Positions 1 to 11,100 of a stretch of 64,000 nucleotides of DNA are shown in pieces. Numbering within the stretch: position 1 is the first letter of the stretch; each line of letters begins with the position of its first letter. The notes under the pieces are model-generated. The model saw nothing but the letters and a program-made list of their open reading frames with translations, did no database searches and had not been told where the DNA came from. Location: contig CP065018.1 in assembly GCA_016700415.1 (NCBI GenBank), positions 2,114,001 to 2,178,000 of the forward strand, read 5' to 3'. The position numbers were made by a program, and so were the translations under genes. This DNA is from Flavobacteriales bacterium (GTDB lineage Bacteria; Bacteroidota; Bacteroidia; Flavobacteriales_F; PHOS-HE28).

Positions 1-1154
1 GTGCCCAAATTGAACACACGACCCGGCCCCGAGGCGGTGAGGCGCACGGAGAAGATGTCGTACCCGCCCAGACCGGGGTGGCCGGTGCTGCTGAAGTAGA
101 GGGTACTGTCCTTGGTGGTGAACGGGTACATTTCACTGCCCGGGGTGTTCACCTTGCTTCCGATGTTCTTCGGTGCGCCCCATTCGCCAGCATTATCGTC
201 GCAGTACCAGATGTCCGTGCCGCCACTTCCGCCGGGCATGTCGCTGACGAAGTAGAGCCGCTTGCCATCCGGCGAAATAGAAGGCTGGCCCACGTTGTAC
301 TCGGGGTCGTTGTAGTCGAACGGAGTGAGGGCGCCCCATTCCGACTGCCCGAACTCACCCTTCGCTATGTCCGTGTAGTAGATACCGAGCTTCACCTCGC
401 CATTGGAGGCCTTCAACAACTTCCCGTAGTAGTAATTGTCCCGCGTGAAATAGAGGCGTTGGCGAGTGGAGTCGAAGCTCGCCGTCCCGTCATGATAGCG
501 GCTGTTGACGACCTTCCTCATCACCATGGGGTCTGTCGCGGTCTCACCTTTCAATAAAGCGGAATAGAGGTTCAAGAAGGGTTCGCTGTCCCATTTGTAC
601 TTGGTCTTGCCCCCGACTCCCTCACCCCTCGCGCTGCTGAACAGGAACAGATCGTCCATCACGGCAGGGCCCAGGTCGGCCTCCGCGGAATTGATCGGGA
701 GGGTCCGTATCGCGTCCTTCGTGCTGTCACGTTCCAGTTTCTTGAGGAACTCCCCGTTCTTCAGATATTCTTTCACCCATTCATCATCCGGTGCTTGTTC
801 CGCGTAAGTCTTGTACCACGTGAGGGACTCCTCATACTTTCCTTGTGCGCGCAATTGATCGGCATAGGCCAGCAGGTCGTCCGGCGCGGGGCTGCCCAGG
901 TCGATCAACCGCTTGTAGGTCTCGGCGGCCTTAGCATTGTTCCCCATCTTCTTATAGGCGAAGGCGAGCTGCCGGTAGTCGGCGGGCTGGGCCTTATTGC
1001 CGGCGACGATGTCCTCATAGACCTTCGCCATGTTGGCAAAGTCGAACACCGCGGCATACTTCTCCGCCATGAGGTGCTTGAACTTCTGCGCCTGCACGGC
1101 CGGGGATGCCAGCAGCAAAAAGGCGGTTGCGAGAATGAGGTACCGTGGGCGCAT
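1..1154 (-). CDS. TPR/PD40 (probably OmpA-family) outer-membrane-associated protein, 3' end cut by window edge
   Basis: The ATG at 1154 opens a signal peptide ending near residue 23 (LLLASPAVQAQ), so the protein is exported. Residues about 24-110 look like TPR helices (YRQLAFAYKKMGNNAKAAETY). From about residue 200 come WD40-like PD40 beta-propeller strands such as ISPDGKRLYFVSDMPGGSGG and LYFSSTGHPGLGGYDIFSV. About 384 codons are visible and the frame is still open at base 1. In Bacteroidota this layout usually ends in a peptidoglycan-binding OmpA domain, which would lie outside the window. It starts 24 bp downstream of the porP/sprF stop and is probably co-transcribed with it and the giant adhesin gene. 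A periplasmic or outer-membrane scaffold role next to the T9SS substrate pair is inference from the gene order. Confidence 0.85.
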   Translation of the reverse strand, partial: MRPRYLILATAFLLLASPAVQAQKFKHLMAEKYAAVFDFANMAKVYEDIVAGNKAQPADYRQLAFAYKKMGNNAKAAETYKRLIDLGSPAPDDLLAYADQLRAQGKYEESLTWYKTYAEQAPDDEWVKEYLKNGEFLKKLERDSTKDAIRTLPINSAEADLGPAVMDDLFLFSSARGEGVGGKTKYKWDSEPFLNLYSALLKGETATDPMVMRKVVNSRYHDGTASFDSTRQRLYFTRDNYYYGKLLKASNGEVKLGIYYTDIAKGEFGQSEWGALTPFDYNDPEYNVGQPSISPDGKRLYFVSDMPGGSGGTDIWYCDDNAGEWGAPKNIGSKVNTPGSEMYPFTTKDSTLYFSSTGHPGLGGYDIFSVRLTASGPGRVFNLG

Positions 1155-1177
1155 GGGAATGGATAGGTGCATCTGGC

Positions 1178-2161
1178 TCAGAAGTAACGCGGTGAACGGA
1201 TCCCCTTGGCTGCATTGCCGAACTCGACGCCGAGCATGAACTCGTGGCTGCCGCCGCTATAGTTTCGCAACGGGGATAATGGGTAGTCGTAAGCATAGCC
1301 CACGGAGATCCCGTCGGTGAGGTTGTACTGGACCAAGGCTCCGATCGCATCGGTGTAGCGGTACATGGCGCCGAGCCACAGCTTGTCATAGAGCAGGAAG
1401 TTCGCGCTGAGGTCGAAGCTGATGGGCGCACCTTCCACCGCTTTCACCATGGCCGTAGGCTTGAATTTGGTGTAGGTGCCCAGATCGAACACGTAACCGC
1501 CGGTGAGGTAGTAGTGCGCCCGTTGCCCGGGTTGGCTCACGAATTGGAGCGAATCCTCATCGAAAAAGTCCGTGCGCAACACCTTCGGCGAACTGAGCCC
1601 GAGATAGAAACGGTCGCTGTACCACATCACCCCGAAGCCGAACTGCGGGTCGGTCTTCGTGCTGACGTTCTGCTGGAACACTTGGTCGTTGGCCTCCAAG
1701 GGATGCAGGTCCGCAAATTTGCCTTGGAAGAGGTTGAGGCCGCCCTTAATGCCAAAGGCCAGCTTCTGGTTGTTCCCGAGGAAGATCCTGTAGGACAGGT
1801 CCACGATCAATCCGTACTGGGTGACTGGCCCGTGCTCATCGCGCATCACCGTACCGCCCAGCCCTAAGCTCTGCACCAAGAAGGGGCTATGCACGGTGAG
1901 CGTCTGCGTGGTCGGCGCTCCCTCGAAGCCCACCCATTGGTGGCGGCTGAGCGCCTTGATGCTCACGCGGTCCGCGCTGCCCGCATAGGCCGGGTTCAAC
2001 GCCAGCAGGTTGAACATGTACTGGGTGAACTGCGGGTCCTGCTGGGCCTTGGCCTGCTTGGGCAGCAGGGCCGGGCCGGCGAGCAGAAGCGCGAGCAACG
2101 CCATTTTCCAACGAGAGGCTTCGGATGCCATCGGCGTGGTTGTTTTCGTGAGTGCGTTCAT
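1178..2161 (-). CDS. PorP/SprF family type IX secretion system outer-membrane protein
   Basis: 327 residues, a usual PorP/SprF length. A signal peptide is followed by the family hallmark QQDPQFTQYMFNLLALNPAYAG and then SRHQWVGFEGAP. The rest reads as amphipathic beta strands of an outer-membrane barrel, with the family's ISVGYAYDYPLSPL and HEFMLGVEFG near the C-terminus. The ATG at 2161 lies 2 bp after the stop of the giant upstream gene; M11 (MASEASRW) is an alternative start that still leaves a signal peptide. SprF-like proteins are known to be needed for secretion of the type B C-terminal-domain adhesin encoded beside them, so this copy probably serves the giant protein. Confidence 0.93.
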   Translation of the reverse strand: MNALTKTTTPMASEASRWKMALLALLLAGPALLPKQAKAQQDPQFTQYMFNLLALNPAYAGSADRVSIKALSRHQWVGFEGAPTTQTLTVHSPFLVQSLGLGGTVMRDEHGPVTQYGLIVDLSYRIFLGNNQKLAFGIKGGLNLFQGKFADLHPLEANDQVFQQNVSTKTDPQFGFGVMWYSDRFYLGLSSPKVLRTDFFDEDSLQFVSQPGQRAHYYLTGGYVFDLGTYTKFKPTAMVKAVEGAPISFDLSANFLLYDKLWLGAMYRYTDAIGALVQYNLTDGISVGYAYDYPLSPLRNYSGGSHEFMLGVEFGNAAKGIRSPRYF

Positions 2162-2163
2162 GA

Positions 2164-5100
2164 TCAGCGGCGCAGGTAGATGTAACCCGTGATGACCTCC
2201 TTGTCATTGCCCGGATCAAGAATGAAGTAGTAAGTGCTTTCCGGAAGGTCGGTGCCCCAATTGAGCTTGCCTTCGCTGGTGCCGTCCCACGTATTGCGGT
2301 ATGGGCTCCGTTCGTAGATCTTCGAACCCCAGCGGTTGAAGACCTGGAAGGAGTTGTCCGGATAGTAGTCCAGACCTTGGATCACATAGGTGTCGTTCAC
2401 ACCGTCCTTGTTCGGTGAGAAAGCGTCCGGAACGACCAAGATGCTGCAATCACGCAGGGTGATCACCACCGTGTCCGCCGTGCTGCCGCAGACACCGTTG
2501 TTCAGCACCCACTGGAAGATGTTGGTGCCGGGCTGCAAGCCGGTGACCTCGGTGTTCGGCTGGTCGGGGTATGTCAGTTCACCATGCCCTTGGATCAGCT
2601 CCCAATGGCCCGTGGCCGTGCTCACCGCGGGATCAGCAGACATCACCGTGGTGGTGGTGTCCTGACAGATCTGCTGGTCCGGGCCACCGGCTGCGGGCGG
2701 TACGTTGATGTCGAACACGGAGATGAGGACATCGTCCGAGGTCGTACCGCATACGCCATTGTCGATGGTCCATGTGAGGCTCGTACTGCCGAAGCCGATG
2801 CCTGTCACAGTCGTGTTCCTGTTGCTTGGGTCGGTGATGTTGCCGCTGCCGTCGATGGTCCAATATCCCGTGGCGGGGAATACCGCCTCATTGGCGAACA
2901 TGTCCGCATCGATCGCTCCGGGTTCGCAGAACTGCTGGTCAGGCCCTGCGTCCGCCGCTGGTTGTGATTGTCCGTCGAAAACGGTGACCACCAAGGTGTC
3001 CGTAAGCGGGCCTGTTGTGCAGGGGCCGTTGCTGATGGTCCACGTGAGTACCGTTTGGCCGGGTGTGAGGTCGCCGAGCGTGGCGTTCGGGTCCGCAACG
3101 TCGCTGACCGTACCGCTTCCACTGATGATGCTCCACGAACCCGTGGCCGGTGCGGTAACGCCCGTGGCTGCCAGCGGAGTGCTTTCAACCGGTCCGCAGA
3201 TATTCTGGTCCGGACCCGCGGTCGCACTGGTGACAGTGCCGTCGAACAAGATCACCGTGACCTGGTCGACCAGCGTTCCGCAGGGGCCGTTATCGATGGT
3301 CCAAGCATACTCGTTCACCCCGGCACCGATGTCCGATACGTCCGTCGCCGGGTCGCTCGCATCAGCAAAAGTGCCGCTGCCGCTGACCACGGACCACTGG
3401 CCGGTGCTCGGGTAGGTGGCCATAGAGGCGGCCATTGGTGTGGAAGCGATCGGGCTGCAAAGGTTTTGGTCCTCACCTGCGTTGGGATCAGGCAAGGCTG
3501 AGTCGAACACGCGCACCCGTACAGTGTCCGAGGATGTTCCACATGGGCCGTTGTCGATGCTCCACACGAAGATGTTGTCCCCGACCTCAGTGCCCGATAC
3601 GGTCGTCTGTGGATCATTGGCATCCGCGAAGATGGCGGAACCGCCGACCTGTGTCCATGTACCGATACCCGGGAAGACCGCGTCGTTCCCGGCCAGCGTC
3701 GCACCCGCGTCAATTCCGCAGATGTCCTGGTCCGGGCCTGCCTCGGCCGTAGCTGCATTGTTGTCGTAGACGTAAACGGCCACCGTGTCCATCGTAGGCG
3801 GGCCGAAGCCGCAATCACCGTTGTAGACCGTCCATGTGAAGACGTTGATGCCGATGGAGAGCCCGGTGATCGCCGTGGCATGGTCGGTGCTGTCGGCAAT
3901 GGTGCCCGTACCGCTCACGAGATGCCAGGTGCCAGCAGCCGGGAAGAGCGGGATATCAGCCGCCATCTCGGTGCTGTCCTCCGGCATACAAAGGCTGATG
4001 TCCGGACCCGCATAGGCCACCGGCCCGAAGGGATCATAAACGGTGATCCTGAGCGTGTCGGTCATCAGGCCGTTGTTCGGGCAGGGGCCGTTGTCCAAGG
4101 TCCACACCAGTGTGGTGATGCCTATATCGAGGTCGTTGATGGTGGTCGTCGGGTCGGTGGGGTCCACCAATGTGCCCTGCCCGCTGAGCACGCTCCACGT
4201 ACCCGTGGCCGGCGGCTGGGGCGTGGCGGCCTGCAACTGCGCCGAGGTGAACGGCAGGCAGACTTCAAAGTCCTCACCCGCATCAGCGGCCGCAGTGCTG
4301 TCACTGAAGATGACCACCGTGATGGTGTCCATGGTGATGGCGTTCGGGCACGGTCCGTTGCTGGTGGTCCAGACAAAGGTGTTGGCACCGATGGCCATGC
4401 CGACCACCTTGGTGGATGGATCGCTCATGTCTGCGAAAAGGCCGGCACCGTCGATCACGCTCCATGATCCACTTGCCGGGAAGGTCGGTGTATTGCCCTC
4501 CAGATAGGTGCTGTCCTGCGGTGTGCAATAGGCCTGATCGGGGCCTGCGTTGGCTGGCGGATTATGCTCGTCAAAGATGAAGACGCTCACGTAGTCCTGG
4601 GTGAATCCGCAAACGCCGTTGTCGAAGGACCACCTGAGGATGTTCTCACCCACGGTCAAGCCGGTCACGGTGGTGTTGGGGTCGTTCACGTCGGCAAAGA
4701 AGCCCGTGCCTTGTGCTACCGACCATTCTCCGATAGCGGGCAGGGTGGCCGTGTTGGCCGCCATTACCGCACTCTCATCCGGGGTGCAGAAACTCTGGTC
4801 GGGGCCTGCGGCAGCCGGGGGAGCATTGAGGTCGAACAGGAAGATACTGACCTGGTCACTGGTCCTTCCAGCTCCGCACGGCCCATTATCCACAGTCCAC
4901 TCGAAGATATTCTCCCCAACGCCCAGGTCGGTGACCTCCGTGGCCGGATCGTTCGGGTCAACGATCGTGCCCTGACCGCTCACCAAGGTCCATTCACCGG
5001 TGGCCGGGAAAGTCACGGGGCTGCCCGCCAAAACGGTGCCGGTCAACGGCGTACATACCTGCTGGTCGGGGCCGGCATTCGCATCCGGGTTCTCATCGTC

Positions 5101-8100
5101 ATAGACGAAGATGCTCATCTGGTCGCTGGTCGAAGGACCGCACGGGCCGTTATGCACGGTCCACTGGAACACGTTCTCCCCTACCGCGAGTCCGCTCACG
5201 GAGGTGGTCGGCGAGGTCGGATCGGCGATATTCCCGGACCCGCTCACCCGTACCCATTCACCGGTGGCCGGGAAGATCAATGCACTGCCTGCCATGGTGG
5301 TGGTGGTGTTCGGGGTGCAGAGGTTTTGGTCAGGGCCTGCGTTCGCTATAGGATTGGTCTCGTCGAACACGGTGATGATGACCTCATCGAAGCTTAACCC
5401 GCTCTCGCAGGGACCGTTCGATACGGTCCAGCGCAGGATGTTCACGCCCACGGCCAGCCCGCTTACTGTTGTGTTGCTCGCATGCTCATCGGCGAACACG
5501 CCGGCACCTTGCTGCACCGTCCATGTGCCTACGGCCGGCGCCGTCACACTGCTTCCCGAAAGCGTTAGGCTCGTGTTCGGGGTGCAGAGTTCCTTATCCG
5601 GGCCCGCGTTGGCGGGCGGATTGTGCTCATCGAACACCCGCACCTCCATCGTGTCGGTGGTGATGCCGTTCGCACAAGGTCCGTTGTCCACGGTCCAAAC
5701 GAACACGCTCGTACCGACTTCCAGGTCGATCACCGCCGTTGTCGGCAAGTTCGGATCACTGATCACGCCCGTCCCGCTCACCAAGGTCCAGGTGCCCACG
5801 CTCGGGGAGATCACGGCACTGCCTGCCATCAGCACCGTACTTACGGGCGTACAGATCTCCTGATCGGCACCGGCATCGGCCACGAGGTTGTGCTCATCGA
5901 AAACGTAGATGGTGACATCATCGCTGCTGCTGCTGCAAAGTCCATTGGCAACGGTCCAGCGGAACACGTGCGTGCCCACGATGAGCCCGGTGACGTCCGT
6001 GGTCGGGGAGTTGGGGTCGGCGAATGTGCCACCTCCGCTCACCACCGTCCATGTGCCCTGCGCAGGGAAGACCACCGCACTACCGGCCAAGGTGGTCGAG
6101 GATGCCGGAGAGCAAAGCTCCTGGTCCGGTCCCGCATCGGCGTTCGGATTGTTCGAGTCGAACAGGAAGATGCTGACGGCGTCGCTGGTGATGCCATTCC
6201 CGCAAGGGCCGTTGGACACGGTCCAAGTAAAGATGTTCTCGCCCACTCCAAGCCCGGTCACGGTGGTGGTCGGGTCGGTGGGATCGGTGATCACGCCTGT
6301 GCCTTGGGTGAGCTGCCAAGTGCCCGTTGCCGGGAAGATGGGCACGTTGCCCGCCAGTGTCGTGCTCTCATCGGGCGTGCAAAGCGATTGATCGGGACCT
6401 GCTTCCGCGTCCGCGTTGTGCTCATCGAACACGAAGATGCTGACGCGGTCCTTGGTGAAGGGATCCGCACAAGGTCCGTTCAATACGGCCCATTCAAAGA
6501 CGTTCTCGCCAACAGCCAAATTGCTGACCCCTGAGGTCGGTGAATGAATATCGGCAATGACACCACTGCCGCTCACCAAGGTCCAAGTGCCTTGGGCAGG
6601 GAAGATCACATTGCTTCCAGCGAAGACGGTGGAGATGTTCGGCGTGCAGAGCTCCTGATCGGGCCCGGCGTTCGCCACTGGATTGTTGGCATCATAGACG
6701 AAGATAGAGACCAGGTCGTTCGGCGGGTTCACCGGACAGGCACCATTGCTTACCGCCCAGCGGAAGATGTTCTCCCCGACGGGAAGGTCCGTGATCGTGG
6801 TCGCGGGGTCATGGATCGAAGTGATGTTGCCGCCGCCCGTGACCAACGTCCACGTGCCTTGTGCCGGTGCTGGGGCCGCGCTGGCCGCCATGGTGGCCGT
6901 GGTGTTGGGCGTGCAGAGGCTTTGGTCCGGGCCTGCATTGGATCCGCTTACCGAACTGTCGAACAGGGTGATGGAGACCTCATCCGAGGTGATGCCAACA
7001 CCACAGGGCCCATTGCTCACTGTCCAACGGAAGACGTTCGGCCCTACCGCCAGACCGGTGACCTGACTGGTGGGTGAGGAAGGGGTCGTGATGGTGCCCG
7101 TTCCGCTCACCAAGGTCCAGGTCCCGGTGGCCGGATAGATCAGGCTGCTGCCTTCCAACGCCGTGGAGTTCGCCGGGCTGCACAGCTCTTGATCATCGCC
7201 GGCATCGGCATCCGGGTTGTTCTCATCGAACACCTTGATGGTGACCTGGTCCGTGGTGGTCCCGCAGGAACCATTGTCGATCGTCCACGTCAGCACGTTG
7301 TCGCCCACCTGCAATCCGTTGGCCGTGGCATTGGCCGCGTGCGTGTTGGAGAAGGTGATGCCCACCGCCGCTGTCCATGTGCCCTGTCCGGGTCCGACCG
7401 CGATATTGCCGGCCAAGGTGACGGAGGAGGTCGGCGTGCAGACTTCCTGATCAGGGCCTGCGTTGGCCGCTTGCGCCGTGCCGCTGAATACGCTGATGAT
7501 GACCTCGTCGAAAGTGGTGCCGTTGGGGCATGGGCCATTATTGACCGTCCAACGGAAGACGTTGTTGCCCAATCCGAGGCCATTCACCAAGGATGTGGGG
7601 CTGCTCGGCGAAACGATGTTGCCGATACCGCTGACCAAGGTCCACGTTCCCGTTGCGGGCGCGATCAGCGAACTGCCGCTCAGCGTGGTGGAAGTGGTCG
7701 GGGTGCAGAGCTGCTGGTCCGGCCCGGCATTGGCGATCGGGTTCGCGTCGTCATATACGGTGATGCTCACCGGGTCCGAGCTGGTACCGCAGGCACCGTT
7801 GTCCAAAGACCAAACAATGATGTTCACACCGAGGGAAAGACCGGATACACCTGTGGTCGGCGACGTCGCGTTACCGAAGGTCGCGGTACCCTGCTGCACC
7901 GTCCATGACCCTGTGGCGGGTGATACTGCCGCGTTCGCCGCCATCACCGTGGTGGCGGCGTTGTCACAAAGCTGTTGGTCCAAACCGGCGTCGGCCTGCT
8001 GCGCATTGCCATTGAAGACCGAGATGGTGACATCGTTGGAACTGGGCGCTGCACATGGTCCGTTCTCCACGCTCCACCGGAACACGTTCGCTCCTAGTGA

Positions 8101-11100
8101 CAGTCCGCTCACCACGGTCCCGGGGTTGGTGGCGTCCACGAATACGCCGGTACCGCTGATCAATGTCCACAGCCCTGTACCTGGAGGGATCAGGGCGCTA
8201 CCGGCCAAGGTCGCACTGGTGATGGGGGTACATACGCTCTGGTCGGGACCCGCATCAGCCGTGAGCATGCCCGCATTGTACACGGATATCGAAACTTGTG
8301 CGCTGTTCAACGGGAAGGCGCAGGGTCCGTTCATCACCGTCCACTGGAACACGTTCACGCCATACCCCATGTCGGTGATGGTGGTGGTCGGGCTGTTGGG
8401 AGATGTGATCGTTCCGCTGCCGCTGAACACGGTCCATTCCCCGGTGGCAGGCGACACGGGTGTCGTGCCGGTCACCGTGACCTCGTTCGCCGAGGTGGGA
8501 ACGCAGATGCTCTGGTCCGCACTGACAGTGATCGCCGGATGCGTACTGGAGTAGACAATGATGGACACATCGTCCTGTGTATTGCCATTGGGGCACGGGC
8601 CGTTTGACACCGTCCAGCGGAACACGTTCACGCCTACGCCCAACCCGGTCACTGCGGTGGTGGGGCTGTTCGGCGTAACGATCGTACCGGTACCACTGAA
8701 CAGTGTCCATGTGCCGGAGGCCGGCAGGATGATCCCGCTTCCGGTCAATGCAGTACTGTTGGCGTCGGAACAAAGCTCCTGGTCGGGGCCGGCATTGGCC
8801 ACCGGGTTTGCACTGTTGAACACACGTATGCGCACATCATCGGTGGTGAGCGGGTTGGCGCAAGGACCATTGCTCACTGTCCAACGGAATATGTTATCCC
8901 CCACCGCGAGGCCGGTGATCTGGGTCACAGGGCTGTTCAGCGATACGATCGTGCCTGTTCCGCTCACCAAGGTCCATGTACCAGTGGCAGGTGCGATCAC
9001 CGTACTTCCCGCCAAGCTTGTGGATGTGGTCGGCGTGCAGAGTTCCTGGTCCGGGCCTGCATTGGCCACGGCATTGGCGGAATTGAAGACCGTGATCGAG
9101 ACATCGTCCTGGGTCACCGGATTGGAACAGGGTCCGTTGTTGAGCGTCCAGCGGAAAGTGTTCACACCCACGCCGAGACCGGTGACCGTGGTGGTCGCGT
9201 TGCTCGCATTGGTGAAGCTGCCGGTACCCGCCGTAACGGTCCATTGGCCCGTGGCCGGGAATACAGGTGCGTTCCCAGCGAGCGTCGTGGAAGTGGCCGG
9301 GGTACACAATTGTTGGTCGGGGCCGGCATTGGCCGCCGGCGCGTTCGAATCATAGATGAAGATGGACACCACATCGTTCGGCGGGTTCACCGGGCATGGC
9401 CCGTTGCTGATCGCCCAGCGGAATTTGTTCTCGCCTACAGTGAGGCCCGTCACGGACGTGGTTGCACTGTGGATGTTCACGATGGTCCCCGTGCCACTGA
9501 CCAAGGTCCATGTGCCTTGCGCTGGGGCAGCAGGAGCATTGGCCGCCAAATTGGTGGAGGTCGTGGGCAGGCAATAGGATTGGTCCGGACCTGCATTGGA
9601 GCCGCTGACGGTCTGGTCAAAGGCGGTCACAGTTACTTGGTCGCTGGTGATCCCGTTTGCACATGGTCCATTGCTCACCGTCCACTGGAAGACGTTCGCA
9701 CCGATGCCCAACCCGGTAACCGTGGTGCTTGCCGAAGTAGACGAGGTAATGGTGCCCGTCCCACTGACCAAGGTCCACAGACCGGTGGCCGGGAATATCG
9801 GAGTGCTGCCCGATAGCGTCGCGTTGCTTGGTGTGCATACCTCTTGGTCCGCGCCTGCATTTGCATTGGGACTGGTCGCGTTATACACCGTCACCGACAC
9901 ATCATCGGACGTGGAGGTGGGAGTGCATGGTCCGTTGCTGATGGTCCACCGGAACACATGGACACCAACGGCCAGGCCTGTAATGCTCGTGTTACGGTTC
10001 GTCGGGGTCACGATCGTCCCTCCTCCGCTCACCGAGGTCCATACACCGCTTGCCGGGGCTGGTGCCGCATTGCCGTTCAGGGTCACCGAGCTGGTCGGTG
10101 TGCAGATCGAGATGTCAGCACCTGCGTTCGCGGCCGGCTGTGCGCTGTTATAGATGGTGATGATCACTTCATCCTGCGTGGGCGTACCGCAAGGGCCATT
10201 GTTGATGGTCCACCGGAACCTGTTGGGGCCGATCCCCAGACCTGTGACCCCGGAAGTCGGGGAGTTGGGTGAAGTGATCGCCCCCGTACCGCTCACCAAG
10301 GTCCATGTGCCCACAGCGGGTGCCACAGCAGTGTTCCCGGCCAAGGTCGCCGTATTGGTAGGCAGGCAGAATTGCTGATCCGTACCTGCTGCCGCCGCCG
10401 CTTGTGCCGCGCTGAAGCTGGTCACCGTCACTTGGTCCGTGCGGGTGCCACAGGTGAGGTAGTTCACGCTCCATTGGAACACGTTCGCCCCTTGGGAAAG
10501 GCCAGAGACCGTGGTTGTGGGTGAATGGTTGTTCGCGAAGGTCCCACTGCCGCTGATCACCGTCCAGGTCCCTTGCACACTGGGGTAAGGCAACACCCCT
10601 GCCAAGGTGGCCGAGGTCCCGCAAACAGAGAAGTCGCTCCCGGCATTCACATCGGTGGCCGGTGGCGTCACTTGTATGGAGAAACCGAAATCATTTGAGG
10701 CGATCACCGGACATCCGTTGTCCTGCACGTGTACCGTGAACGTGTTGTTGCCGATGTTCGCGACCGTCGGGGTCCACGTGAACGTCCCGGAAGGAAATGG
10801 CGAACCGGAAGTGGTGAACGTGCCGCCCGGGATACCACTGTTCCAACTCATGGTAACAGTCTGCCCGGCATTGGCATCATTGGAATTGACCGTGAAGGAC
10901 ACCGGCGTGCCTGCGCATACCTGCATGGAGTAGACGGCCGTCCCATTGATGCCGGTAGCGGTCGGTGAGGCGTTCCCGGTACATGCGCGGATCACGAACT
11001 GCACGTCGCGCGTAACGACGCCCACGAGGACACCATTGCGGTACTCCTTTACCTGATAGGTGACCACCGCCACCTGAAGGACGTTCGGGGTCACGGTCAT

